Source of the DNA: Aphidius gifuensis
Lineage: Eukaryota; Arthropoda; Insecta; Hymenoptera; Braconidae
Assembly (NCBI RefSeq): GCF_014905175.1
Contig: NC_057788.1
Location: 23,096,154-23,160,153, forward strand
Length of the DNA stretch: 64,000 bases
Direction: 5' to 3'
Made by a program: the position numbers and the translations under genes. Of the stretch, positions 49,101 through 63,822 are shown one piece after another. Each line of letters opens with the position of its first letter. Position 1 is the first letter of the stretch. The notes under the pieces are model-generated. The model made no database searches, was not told the DNA's origin, and was given only the letters and a program-made list of their open reading frames with translations.

Positions 49101-52100
49101 CAAAAATTAAAAATTATATTCATCTTTATTGACGCTGGCTATGGCCAATTATTTGACCACGAAATATTGCATCGTGTGTAAATATATATAACGATATATA
49201 AAGCCTCTGGTTATTTTTTGAAAGTAAGAGTCTTACTGAAGACTTTAACAACTATCAAGTTGCTTTTTTTTTTTTTTACGCCAACGCCCATCAGTATCAC
49301 ATATATTCAAAAATACTTTATTCAAGTATTCGGGGTAGAAAGTAACCGACTAATTTTCTCGTCTGCTTGTCAATATATATATTCACACATACAGCTACAT
49401 AATAATACACTAATAATGATGAATAAATTCCTTAAACTCACTTTTCATTTTTACATATATCAAAAGGGCCTTTGATATATATTATTCATATATATTTTTA
49501 GATTAATTAATTTCTATTTTTTTTTTATTTAATTCATAATAATCCATCATCATTAGTATATTGTATAACTCAATAATTGAAATTTATTATTATTATTATT
49601 TTAAAAACAAATGTAGATAAAAAAAAAATATTAAATTTCATAATTATTAATTTAATAAAAATCAAGATTTTGTCATATTGATATTTATTATTATAATTTT
49701 TTATTTATCATGAAATTTTATAAATTTTAATTTTTGAGTTATGGGATCGTATATTTTGTTTGTTGAACAATTTATGTTTTAACTATGAAGAGTGGCACAA
49801 ATTGACCAGGAAATGTCGACACTTATATTTATTTTATTTCATTTTATAATTTATTTCAGGTTTTTTTTTTACAATTTTTCTTTTTATCACATTTTTTTTT
49901 ATTGGTTTTTTGCTTTCATGTTTTTTTATTATTATTTTATGGATGTTGAGTTTAGTTCGGATCAATGACTGATCAAAATTATGACTATCAAGCAAAAATA
50001 TCATCACTTAAAAATTTGAAAAAACAAATTAGAAATTAATTTATATGATAGCAACAATGACAAAGTTAAATATAACTTATAATAACAAAAAAAAAAAAAT
50101 ACACTCATCAATAAAATATATATCTAAAAATGAATTTCCTTTTGAAAGCATGTTTTCAATTTTTATAGTTTTTGTATAGTCTTCAATTATCAACCAGTAT
50201 ATACCCAAATAAGAAAATGAAAAAAATAATAAAATTATTGCACAATAATATATATATGTGTGTGTTTTAATATTTTTTTTCAACCGACAAAGTAAAATCA
50301 ATAAAAAAAAAAAACCCATAGATCGATGAATAATAGTGATTACGATAAAAAAAAATAAAATAAAAAATTATTGAGCTATAATTTTTATTTATTTATATAT
50401 ACTTATTAAAAAACAATGCGTTAACTATACATACTATCAACAATTGCATCAAACTGTGTATGTACTTTATCGATCTAAACTTGGGTGTGTATACAGCGAT
50501 TTATTAAATTATTTTTATATTGCATTTGAATCAATATTCGAATGACTTTTTGTGACACCAATTTTTTTTATTTCTATTATTGAATGAGACGAGTGTGTAT
50601 GTGTGTGTAGATATATTTTTAAATGAGGCATTGAAAATAATTCAAATGAAAAGAATAAAAAAAAAAAAAAAAAAAAAGAAAGGAACTTATCATTGCGCTA
50701 TATTAATGAGTGACCCGTTGGCCCAATTCATCCTTTCGGCAATCATCTATAGAAATTAATTTTCAACTACTGCATTAGAGTGGGATTTGGTATGTATCAA
50801 ATATATAATTTAAATCGAAGGTTATCGTTCATTAAAATTGATTTGCTGTTAATCAATAATGACTTTCAAAATATTTTACTTTGTTTTTTTTTTTTTTATA
50901 TATTATTTACGCATTTTATGTTTACATAATAGAAAAAAAAAAAAAATAAATTATAATTTGTAATAATATCATGAAAATTGCAGTATGCTTATTACTTGGT
51001 GATTATTATCAGTATTGTTTTTAATATTTTAATTTTTTTTTTCATTTTTTAATGTTATTATATTTATTATGTATATTGTAAAAGTTATAAACGTTTGTAT
51101 TATTACTAGTGGCAATTTTGTTCCGGGAGCAATCTACCGAGGTAATGATTGCCAACAATTTTTTTTTTTTTTTATTTTTCTATATAATGCTATATATTTT
51201 TATGTTAATGTTTGTTAGGGTGCTTACAACACACCCTTCTGATATTTTTATATATATATTTAATGAAATTTAAAGTGTAGACTAGTTTCTTCAATTTTTC
51301 GCGGTAAGAAATACAATGGTTTTATGGATATATCATATATAACGATCGCAAAATGAGAGTTGTTGAGAAGATTTTTATATAAACATTGTGGACGCTTATT
51401 ACTTTTTTTTTTTTTTTTTACTATTATACTATTATATTATTTTTGTGCATTAGCAGTAAATCTATTTTTAGTGATAGTATTAGCAACAGAAAGTAATTTG
51501 ACAACTATATTTATATTCTATTTTGAAATTTAAAAACCGATTTGTTTATGTCAAAAAATTTGATGGGAAAAAAAAAAAGGAAAATTGATATTGAAATGTA
51601 TTTGGGATATTTATTAGAACATTTTAATCTATGCTGTTTATATTAAAGTAAACATATTGTATATGATAATGAAGGCATCCCCCCGTAAATTTTATATTTT
51701 TTATCTTATCAGTACAATTAATGTCTTGTGAATTGACATAAATTGCTCTTTTAAAAATACATGTATTTACATTTTGACCTTATGAGTTTTTATTACCCAA
51801 GAAAAGATAATCACTAGGTGTGTCTTACAAAATTTGTTGTATCTCATTGACCTTGAGGTAAAAATTAAATTATCTAATATAATTTAATATTTCAATTGTG
51901 GTAAAAATATTAGTGAGGAAAATTTTATTTAAAATTTACAATTAATTTTTTTTTTCCCTTTTATTGATGAATATATTTATTTAAAATGATTTTATGTCAA
52001 TTATATATTTGACATGTTTACGTATACTATTTTTTACGTTCAAACATTTAATGGTCATATAAAAAAAAAAAAGAAAAAAAAAGTTATCAAATATTGGAAT

Positions 52101-53236
52101 AATAAATGATATTGATACATATAAATAAATATTTTAATGTAAATTAAATCGATAGTATATAAAAGCTGTAATAAAATTTATATAACTCAATCAAATTTAA
52201 AAAAAAAAAAAAATGTTTATCAATCTAGTGTGTTTATGATATAATCATAGATATATTCTATGAGAATTTAACGAGTGCAACTCTTGAATTTACAACAATT
52301 TTGTGGGGATTACTATGCAATAATATAAAAAAATTAAAAAACAAAAATATATGAATCTATAAATTAAATAGATAATAAAAATTGACGCTAATTGAAAAAA
52401 ATAATATATTAAACACCTCAAAATCTAAATAGTAAAAACAATATTTAAAAAATTATTTTTCCATTTTATTTATTTTTTAATTGAAAAAAAAAAAATTCTA
52501 TTAATATATTTTTCAATAAATTATCAAGAGGTTAAATTGTTTATTACAAATTACATTTAATTTTAAATGAAAAAAAAATTATTTTAATTAAATTTAATTA
52601 ATAACTAAAAATTTACAAAAAAGGAAAATATATATTTAAATTATTTGTATATTTGAATACAACCTGTTATTATTATAAATATATCATTTTAAGTAAAGTA
52701 AATATTCCACACGTGGCGCTATATATATAATAATAATTATCCAATATATATTTTTGCATACACACATAATTATAACTAATAACAATATTTCAATAAACCA
52801 ATATTATTTTTAAATATTATTTTAAATAAAAAAAGAAAGTAAATATAAATAATTTTTCATCAATTATATACATATACTTGTCTCTAAAAAAATTGTATAA
52901 ATTATTATTAATTATATAACTTCACGGTGAAATATTTTTTTAAAAAGTATACACAAGGTCAGTTGTTTAAAAAAAATAATATAAAAAAACAATAGTTTGT
53001 TTATTATTTTATATTGAAGCTATATTTTTATTGAAAAAATTTCAAATCGAGGTTAATCGATATTTTACCCTCCCAAAACAAAAGTCTTATAATTTTTTAT
53101 GCTCAAGTATTTCAAATAAATTATAGAAGAAGGATTTTAATTAGTATTAATTATTTCATAAGGAAAAAAGAATCTGATGTTAGAATAATAAGTATATATA
53201 CTTGGATAAATAAATAATAAAAATTATTTGACTCAC
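34153..53236. other. Long gene-poor tract, probable intron
   Basis: About 19 kb of AT-rich DNA with dense A/T runs, (TA)n microsatellites, a (CAG/CAA)n plus (GAA)n run at 36089-36138 and a (GAGATC)n run at 38944-38962. Small GC-richer islands lie at about 34200-34260, 34370-34450, 38870-38960, 39560-39660 and 40130-40245. None has a complete gene structure. I see no RNA gene. Confidence 0.4.
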
Positions 53237-53309
53237 CATTGTTGCAGTTGATGATGGAAATATTAGATTTATGTTGTCTCAGCTTGTCCTCTTGAAATTC
53301 GTCAATTAT
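53237..53309 (-). other. Exon-like segment, similar to 63751-63822
   Basis: A 73-base minus-strand segment with strong acceptor (ttgcag) and donor (gtgagt). It shares most of its sequence with the segment at 63751-63822 (GAATTTCAA, ACAAGCTGA, CATCATC, ACTGCAA.AATG). Read into the exon at 29737, it has no long open frame other than the ATG at its end, so it would act as untranslated leader. Confidence 0.45.
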
Positions 53310-56300
53310 CTGCAACAAAAATTAAAATATATAATTAAAATAAATATATAAACACATGGATCTAATTATTATTAATTTATTTAATGTAAAAAATTGATTA
53401 TTTTTAATTTTTTTCAAAATCAATTGGAACTTTAATTTAGCATAATTTGACATATAAGTCAAATTATAACTTTGAATTTTAACTGGGACATGTAACAGCT
53501 TGTTATGATGTCAGATTTTAAAAATATTCATAATAAATATATGAAGCTTTGTGTGTAAATATATAGATGAATCTCCATTTGGATTGGACCTCTCCAGGTG
53601 GTACATCATTTAGAAATGATAATAATTTAATAGTGCCAATACCAATCGATTATTCACTCGTTTAAATATATATAAATAAATATAAATAAACAAATATATA
53701 TGCGTGCTTCAACCTGTGCGGTCTGTATTTTGATATTCAATGCACCAAAAAATATATACATCAGACATGATTTATATATATTAAACTAATCAACAAAAAT
53801 TCTCTCAAAAAAAAAAAATTAAAAACTAAAAAAATACGACTCCCTGATGAGTTTAAAATAACATTTCTAAAATGATTATATTTAAATGAATTTAAAAAAA
53901 AAAAAATACATACATAATATTGGATATATATAATGTAGTAAATGTAGTAAATAATATTTTAAATTTAATATAAAATTGGGTGTTTATATTCGCGCTATAG
54001 TTGAAGGTAGCTACTTCGCACTTTTCGCGATTAATCCGTCAGGTATTGGGTGAATTCTCGTGCGGTGAGGCGTGCAAGTAGCATTTTGCGGTGACCCTTT
54101 CATGTATCTATGAAACGCCATGGGTCAACGGTGTCAAATCGTGGCCCGTTCTTAACTCCATAGATATATATATATAGCTATATGAATATACTCAGCAGCT
54201 GATGATGCTACATCGAGCATTTTATCCTAGCCTTCTTCCTTGATATACAACTCAAGTTCGGAAGCTAATATTATTTATTTTTATTTTACCCATCTTTCTT
54301 TATAACCCAGTATCATATTTAATAATTATATCTCTATATATAATACCACGGATATATTATAAATTCATAAATGATGAACTTTTATATATTTGTTAAACAA
54401 AAAAAAATATGATATAGCTTATAATAATATCAATTTAAAGATATAGATAAAAAGATAAATGTAAATGATAAATATAAATAGATATTTAGATTTTAGATAT
54501 ATACGAACTTGTTTAAAATGGGTGGTTTATGAATTTGATAAGAATAAATATGTGTTGATGTTGTTTTTGTTGTTAACGGTTTTCTTGATTCAACACATGT
54601 TGTACGTAAAGATGTAGTCCTTTATTTATACACTTTTTTTTTCTATTTTCAAATTTTATATTTAAATAAAATATATATGTATATATATAAAATAGTAATA
54701 GTTGTATAGTTATATTAGATTCTGAGGGACTATTCAACGTGAAAAGAGAAATCCTGGAATAAATACGTTCGTCCTTCGTTTTTGCATTCTCAATGTGCTT
54801 GGTCGCGTGACTTTTATCGATAAGACACGAACAGTGTTTATTCATGACGAGGTCTTTTTCATTTTGTTTTTTAATACATATATATATATATGTTTGTTTT
54901 TATACTATTCAAGAAGAATGTTTAATCCAATGAGGCCAAATACGGATGATAAGCTTTTTTTATTTTTTTTTTTTTTGATATATTTTTAACAAAAAACATA
55001 TAAAATATTGTAATAATTATTGCTTTTTAAATATTAACAAGTTAATTCAAAAAGCTCATTATGATTAAAACTAATCTTGAAACTTTTTTTATTATCAAAT
55101 TTTTATATTTTAATTATAAATGTCCAAATGATTCCCCCTCAAAATTAGACCTATTATATCAATTTATTTTATAAAACCATAAATATTACATGTACATGCA
55201 TGAATATATTTTTTTTCAATAAAGAAAATAATTGTAACAATATAACTATTTTGTGTATATAATCATAAACTAATATTCAAATCATAAAATTGCGTTGAAA
55301 ATCGTCAAAGTACAGGAATATAAAAATTAAGAGGGAAAGCGTGTTGTACATTATACATTTTTTTTTTCTTTTCATAGTTAAACGTTTTATTCACAGTTTT
55401 GCATGGATATAATTCAATGACTTGCAAACATGTTTTTAGACTAGTATACAATCTATATACAACAACAAAAAAATATCATCATATAACAAATGAAAATAAG
55501 AAAAAAAATTGCCAAATGCGAAAAAAAAAAAACATTAAAATAGTTTAGTAATTTTTATTGAGAGAAAATAATAATAAATAATAAAATAAAGTTAAAAAAA
55601 AAACATTAAAAAATAAAAAATAAAATAATAATAATAATAAATACAGATCATATATATGTATTGTTGAATGATTGTAGAATAAAAGAAGCAGGTGGGTGGA
55701 GAGACAGAAGCATGTACTTATGTACTACTGCATAATGTGTTTTAAGATATATACATAATAGAGTATAATATTATTAAATATACATATATATTGATACTCT
55801 TTTTCATTCTTAAATATGTATGGCAGACATATATCCTGTGAACCAAAGTGTGTGACGCTACAGACTTTAATATAGAGAAGACTCGTCTTTATATATAGAT
55901 AAACTTTGGCGATAGAATGAAATCCCCTTTTATTTATATTTTTTTTTTTTAATTCTTTTATTTCTTTTTTTTTTTTTTTTTCCCGTACCTATAATAAGTA
56001 CGGGTTCGCGACGTACGTGAGAATCGGAACGGTTACGCGATCAAGAAGACGTTCCCGCGATCGCCTCGCCCTCAACCCGGAGACTACAAACTTATATTTA
56101 CTATTACATATATATGTATGTGTGTATATATGTCTTGTGTTGTTTTCTAATACTGCATTTATTATTATTGCACACACCTATATATATATGTACATCTGAT
56201 TATCTTGAAAAATACATGAAAAAATATTATAAATTTTTTTTTTTTTTTTTTTTCGTTTAAATAATATTATTATTATGATGAAGATTCACTTTGTTTTATA

Positions 56301-59300
56301 ATGACAGAATTAAACCTAAGGCATATTTTTTATTAATATATACCTTGAATTATACTATCAGAATATTATTTTCTTTTTTTTTTTTTTATTTTTCATTTTG
56401 ACTCACTTTCGTTTACATTAAAATCTACGAGTTCAGGAAGTTTTTGCGTCCGACAGTTTTATTATACCCTCAAGTATTGTTTAAAAAAAAAAAAAAAATA
56501 GTTTTTTTATTATTTTAATACTTTAACAAATATATATATATAAATATTAAATATAAATGTTAACTTATTTTATGATTTTTCTCTCTTCCATTCACTTGGT
56601 ATATCATTATCATCGTCAAATAATAAACTACATATTTTTTTTTATTTTTTATTTTTATGCTAATTTTTTAACGCTCAATTTGTTTGTGAAATTTTACTTA
56701 ATATTTTTTTAACTATATGATGAAATTTTTATATATTATTTTTTTTTCATTTCATGTTGGAATTTAATTTTTTTTAAATTAATTTATTCATGTATGTGGA
56801 GTAAAGGCGTGAGTCATCAGAGATGTCTAGTTTATTAGATGAAAAAAAAAATAAATAAATAAATATTTTCTATAGGTATAAACTATAGTAAATATATTAT
56901 AAACTAAATTAATTAAATAGTCAATTAAAAATTTTGTTACATAAATAGTTGAAATAACTTGCAAGTTATATATACATTTGATGTATTGATTAAAAAAAAA
57001 GATAATTTTTTTTTTTTATAACTTTCGCTTATGTATTTTTGTCATTAGATGATGTGAGCAAGTCCAGTTAATATCTAATTATTTTTTTAGAAATAAACTA
57101 AACATCTGTTACAATATATATATGTAAAAAAAATAAATATATTTTATTAAGACATTATGGGATAAAATATATATATACAGCAGCCCACTATTGAACACAA
57201 TACTGTCATTAAACAAAGTAATAAAATCACAAAAAAGGTGGGTGATGTGATAACTAACTGTTGACGTATCTTAAATAAAATGTTTTTTATATATATTCAT
57301 AAACATGTGTACACATATAGTTTAACATCATTATGTTTTAGTATTGCTTATAACTCAACTATATCGATATCCGTATGAAAAAATTTAAATCGAACGGAAA
57401 ACAGCATCCGCTTTGAGCAGTGCGTCTGCCATGTGCCGATAAAATAGTATAAAATAATGTTGAATGTATCAATATTATTACACGCAAACACTATGAATCT
57501 ATGTATATACCTAAACAAAAGAAATAAAATTTTTCTATTTTTAAATTGATACAGAGAAAGGAAACAAAAAAAATAAAAAAATTTTATATCAAGAAGAAAA
57601 TAGAAAAGAAAGATGAAGTATAATAAAAAAAAAAAAAAAAATTGAAATCTTTACGAGGCACGATCTCGTTTGTCGATTTCGTCCAACATTATACTGGACT
57701 TTGTTGTAAATAGTGTATTTTTTTTTTTTTAATTTTTATTTCTTATTCCATTGAATTATTCATGCTATCTTTTACTGCGATTAGCCACGAGGCTTGCATT
57801 AAACTACAACCAATCATAGTTCCCAGAAATTTGCCCTTTTCTTGTATATTTAAAAATAAAAATTATTAATCAATAAATAAATATAGATTATTTATATATT
57901 TTATTTTAATGATGATATAAAAAAAAAAAAAATTATTTTCTTATTAAAAATTTTTTAAAAATAATTTATAGGTTTATTGTTTTAATGATAACATTTTGTA
58001 TTAAATATATATACAACAAATGATAAATGAAAATGAAAATAGTGCCATTCATAAGATATACGTTCATTCATACAATCACAATGAATATCAGTAGCTGTGA
58101 TGTGTTACAAGAGAAAGATGTTAAAAAGGTTAATAAAAATATATTTTATTAAAAAAAAAAAAAGGGAAGAAAAAAATAAAAGTAAATGATATTAAATATA
58201 AAAGATCGCAATGTTTGTCTACTGATTTGTACAAGCAACAAATGTTTTTAATGTTGAATACCATAGAGTATACTACATATATATATGTATATATTTTTGT
58301 ATCCTATTGAACACCTCCGTGTCATCCGGCCATTCAAACTGCACACGCTCATGAAGCACACGCCGCATTTATTCACCTACGCTCGCCTCCTCTTTTCATT
58401 TATATTTTTTCCTATTTATTTATCATTAATTTATTTATTTATTTTTTTTTTTCAAATATCATTTATTTATACTGATTTTTATTCTAAATTTTGTCATCTC
58501 TTGTTTTCATGTTTATATTTAAAGGGATTGCAATCCATTATCTCGATGAATTTACCTATTCTACCCACGACATCCAAAAGAGATGTGTTTTTATTTTTTC
58601 TGATGATATGATATTTTTTTTTAACAACTACATAAATAAAGATAAAAAATAAAATACATTGAAATTTAAATTTAATTATATTTTGCATGTAAATTTAAAT
58701 TGTAATTGAATATTCGAAAAAAAAAAAAAAAAAAAATTATAATTTTATATTCATCCGGTAGTATCTGTTATTGAGAATAAAATTCAATTACCTAGTTTTA
58801 GTATTTTTTTTTTTTTTTAAATTTAAGATATTCATATAGAACATCATCATATACTTAGTCTGACCCATAATGTTTATTTCTACTTACTAAGTATTTTTTT
58901 TCTATATACTAATGAACGAAAAAAAAAAAAAAAAAGATTTTAATTCTATATTCATCCGGTGAATTTTATATTTATTTTAAATATCTAAATTTTAAAATTC
59001 AATAAATTAAAAAATATAAATAATATAATGTGTATTAATGCATTAATCATTTATATGGTTCAGATGTAAGATGTTCAACGTGCTTCCTGATATAGTTTCA
59101 TCAAAGTGGGCGTTAAATAAAATATATAGTATTTTCTGGACAATGTCCACAATGTTGAATTGATATTTTCAAAAAAAAAAAATATATAATAATAGAAAAA
59201 TATATCACATTGTTTTTAATAAAACTACTTGTTTTTGTTGTTGACTTGAATAGATATATATTTTTTTTAAATGTCCACCCATCAAAACACATAGCAAATG

Positions 59301-62300
59301 ATAAATTGTTTTAAATTTAAAATATAAAAAATAAATTTTCATATCAAATATATCAAATGACTCACTCACTGGGCTTTATTTTATATTTAATTTATGGGGG
59401 GCTAAAAGTCAGGTGTAGCCTTTCCCTTCATTATATGCGCGGGTGCATATGTGCACTCATCCGTACGTACACATATTTATATATATATGTATATGTAAAT
59501 GTTGATCAGCTCAACTCGACCTGAATCAAAACCCTGAATCTTTCAAATTTGATCATTACTTTATATATTTCTGTTTTTATTTTTTTTTTCAATTGGCTTC
59601 ATAACACTTTCTGTTTTTTTTTTTTTAAATTATATATATATACTCTCCTTGTCATTTTACATTGACTATAACTAGGGAAAATTAAAAACAAATTATATAT
59701 CTTTTGATAAAAATAAATATGTAATACAATTTGCTTAACAAGCCCGACTATAAAAACCACCATTTTTTTTTTTTTATAATTTTATTATTCATCAGAGAAT
59801 TATAAAGATTAAAAATATTTGTAACAATTATAATTCCATGTTGGGAATTGATGTCTTTTGGGTATAAGCGCATCACCTTGAGAATTGCTTCTTCCTGACC
59901 TTAAATAAGGCAAGGCACGTCCTCGAGCTACATAACATTTTTTTTATTTATAATAATAAACATAAATATTTCCTTTTTTTTTTAATTCTTCAAGTATACA
60001 TACATGTATATATATAAAATAATATTATGCGTATGGAAAACGATGTTCACATTGGCGCAGTGTTACCACTTCGCAAATAAATTTTTTAACGTGATTTATT
60101 AAAAGATAAATTGAAGCATGTATATACTATAGTTTTAATGTAGTTGGTATATAGATAGATATAACTGTACCAGGGCGATTGGTATTAGCCGATTATCTGT
60201 GGTAAGATAGCATTGGGTGCAACCGGTCCTCCAGTTTATATATATATATATACATGCTCTGAAAGATCACCTCTCTCATTTTGCCTTCTATATATACCGG
60301 TATGCGCTCAGCGTGACCGTTAGTCCACTATGAGTGCGGATAAACTATCCCGGACAAACAAAGTTAATAAGCAATATCTAACGTAAAAGGGGAACCGCCC
60401 GTCGTTACATGCATTTATTGTCTCTCTTTCACAACTGCACATTTAATAATCCAAAAAACTTCAATATATACTTGCAGGGTTCTTTATCTATTCTTGTTGT
60501 ATTTTGCATCACAATTTTATTGTAAATAAACGCAACATGTAGCTGGATAATTGACTGAGTCTTTAGCACACACTGCAATCTTTCTCTTTTTCCATTTTTT
60601 TTTTCTTTCATCTTTCTTTTATTATTTATAATATTTATATATATATATAGTATAACGCATTTAATAAAATCAACAATGACGATGATTAATTTTAAACTTT
60701 CCTTCAAAAAATATGCTATATCTATTTTTGTTTTTTTATTTATAATTAAAATTCATTTTGTATTTTCAAATTCTTTTTGATATAATATCTCAAAGTGAAA
60801 GTAAATCATCGTCAATATATATTTATCATGAAATATAATATGTATATCAATTGACCGATGGTCATCAGGAAGGTATTACATTATTAATGTCGCAACCTAA
60901 ATTTTTAATTTGTTTTTTTTTTTAATAGAGTTTATAGTCAGCTAACAATTATTATACAATTCAATTTTTTTTTTTAGCCAGAGGCAAACTTTTGATATGA
61001 TCGTAATCTTTGAGGGTAATATTTGTCAAGAATTTATGAGTAATTATAAATTACAACATATTTGAACGATGCCACTGAATTATATAGCCATATTCAGTAT
61101 TTTATTTTTATTTATGAAATATATTTAACTTTTTTTTGTAAATAAAAAAAAAAAATATTGAAGATAATAAACATTTGTTGTTATTGTTGATGTTTAAGAA
61201 TTTTATATATATTTACAGCTGTTTGAAAAATATTGCGGATGGCAGGAGTGAAAGGTCCACGCCTGTGCCCCAGGGGCTTCTTCATGTTTCTCGGCGCAAG
61301 GGCGATTTTTTTTTTTAACCAACAACTGTAATATGGACTTACGTTGCTTACAACACAATCGAAATTATATTGCAATATAACAGCCAGGAAGCTGTGAATG
61401 TATTCTTCATAATTTATAAATTAAAAATATTCATATATTTCTTTTCTTTTTTGACCTTCAATCGATCAACATTGATAAATTATAATTCAATCATTATATT
61501 CATTTGATATTAAATTATTAATTATTTTTAAATATATTTATTATTTAATTATCTAAATATGACATTTATTTCAAATAAAGCTTGAATTAAATATAAATCT
61601 CCGACAGTATATTTATACAAAATAATTTATAATTTTAATCGTAAAAGTCATGTATAAATTTGTAAAAGAAAAAAAAAAATAAATAAAAGTCAGCTTGTCA
61701 ACAATCTTAGTGATGATAAAAAGTTTTTTTTTTTTTTTTGTTTTTTCATTTTACGTTATCGTGCTTTATATATTACGTATGTAACATTAAAAAATATATT
61801 ATTTTTTTTATTATTTTTTCTGCAATTTGACACGCTTCTTTGCCACTGCTCGAGTAGACTAAGATTATCCGATTATCTTAGCGCGCTTTCTAAATGATAT
61901 CAATGGACCAACTGTCACAAATTCTCGCACAAATATAAATATACATATATATATAAATTTATAATACATATCGCAGACTATATACGCCCATATTTTTAAA
62001 CCCACGTTTTAAGTGTCTTCATTTCATAATCTACTTCTAATATATATATATATAATTTTTTTTTTTTGTTCTTCTTCATCCTTCATGTCTCTTGATATTG
62101 TATAACAAAAAAAAAAAAATTATATATACTTGATCATATACATAAAAATAAATATGAAAATAAGTATCACTCAGTAGCCAGCTCTTACAAACACTTTTTG
62201 AGTAGGAAGTGTATATATATAATATCATAACCTATATGGATATACGCGAGAGATGATTGTAATGTCATGGGAGGGCAAAAGTGAAAGATTCAAAAAAAAA

Positions 62301-63750
62301 AAAAAATTATAAATAATAAGAAAGACGAGGATAAAGAAAAAAAGAAAAGAAAAAAAAAGTGCCATGTGGGGATCATAGATAAGTGGGTGGAGTCCATAAC
62401 ACGTGGTTACTCAACAAGATGTCCTCGAGTTATCATGATAAGAAAGGCCATCCTGAGGACACGCCTAGACTATAGCTATTTTGCCAGGGTAAATTTGATA
62501 AGAATCAACATGTCAGGAACTCGGGAGTCTACATATACATACACCGCAATGAAGAAAAGGATTAAAAAAAAAAAAAAAACATCAAAAGGAGTGTGGTATA
62601 TGCAGTGTGCTCTCTAGCTCCTTGAAATTATAGACTAAACGAATCAATGCATCTCTCTCTTTTTTCTATTAAAATTTTTTTTTTTATTTGGAAGCAAAGA
62701 TATCTATTGAACTGTGCAAATCCATTGGTAGAAAATTTTCGAATACCATTTGTGGCTTATCAGAGTTTAACGATAGTATATAACATTATATATATATTGG
62801 TTGCTTCTGCTATTTTCTTTTTGCTGTTTTAGCTACTGACTATATTATATTCTTCGTTGCAACATATAAGAGTCAAAGACTACGACGAAGACTTACAGTC
62901 TTATGTCGACGCGCCCGTTGACCGTTATACTTCCGTGCGTTAAGTGGCAGAGTATACAGTTCATCTTATTCTTCTTTTGCTTCTTCTTTATATTTTTTTT
63001 TTTTCATTTTTTTATTTCTTGTTCATGATAGTCAAGAAATAAAATAGACTCACTGTTGATCTCGTTTCAGAAATTCTCGCATACTGATGTAAATTCATGA
63101 TTTTGTATGGATGACAAGAAAGTAAGAGAAGACACACACACACATTTATTCACTCACTCACTCAATGACTGTGGGATCAATTCCCGATTGACTCTGACAA
63201 CTGGGATTGCCTTATTCAGGGATACTTCAGGAATTAATAGAAAAGTATTTCATATATACATATGCGTATAAATAGAAAAACCTACACATATTCAATTTGA
63301 TCTGATATATATATATTTTATAAATATAAAAAATAAAGATTCAAGTTTTTTGATTAGGTGAATATATAACAGAGTTTCATCTTCAACAAACTCATCACTA
63401 TTAAACTGACGTTTTTATGTCATTCCAGTATATTTTTTTAAATCTTATTCATTGATGATATATATTTTAGAAAAATTATTTTCTCATTGTAATTGGTTTA
63501 TTTCAATAAAAATATATTTTAAATTAATATAAATCAACGAATTTTAGACTTTTAAATTTCGATTTCTATTTGATTTCTACAGCTGAATTCAGCTGAATAG
63601 ATAATTTGGCGTATTAAAATTTTAGGAAATATAATTTTTCATAAAGAAAAAAAATTAATTAGCTATACACCCAAGTAAACACAAGTTTGAATGACTTGAA
63701 AAATTTTAAAGTCATTTAAAAATTGAAATAAAAAAATTGTAAAAACTCAC
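53310..63750. other. Gene-poor tract with GC-richer islands
   Basis: AT-rich DNA between the two similar exon-like segments. Islands that stand out by composition lie at about 53995-54160, 55981-56090, 58310-58395, 60165-60415, 62365-62560 and 62870-62955. The one at 55981 contains an inverted repeat, CCCGTAC...GTACGGG (55982-56004). They have no complete gene structure and look like candidate regulatory elements inside a long intron. Confidence 0.35.
60284..60413 (+). promoter_or_regulatory. Candidate TATA promoter with mini-ORF
   Basis: A TATATA word at about 60289-60295 is followed about 30 bases on by TTAGTCC (60319-60325), which fits an initiator-like spacing. Then comes an 18-codon frame MSADKLSRTNKVNKQYLT from 60331. 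The segment is GC-richer than its surroundings. (TA)n runs are common here, so the TATA match alone is weak. Confidence 0.2.
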
Positions 63751-63822
63751 CATTATTGCAGTTAGCGATGATGAAAATTCTAGATGAATATTATCAGCTT
63801 GTTCCATTGAAATTCTCACAAT
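63751..63822 (-). other. Exon-like segment, similar to 53237-53309
   Basis: A 72-base minus-strand segment with acceptor ttgcag and donor gtgagt. It contains ATG GAA CAA GCT... open to the end (MEQADNIHLEFSSSLTAIM) and joins in frame to the 29737 exon. It could thus give a longer N-terminus than the 53-kb copy. The length differs by one base from its partner, so the two would not be interchangeable as internal coding exons. Confidence 0.45.

Noticed and set aside
55989..56199. Overlapping 60-62 codon frames on both strands
   Set aside because: Explained by the GC-rich island lacking stops; neither frame has splice sites or a recognisable motif.
61181..61375. 64-codon minus-strand frame with KKPLGHRRGPFTPAIRN
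   Set aside because: Short varied patch only, with no consistent exon borders.
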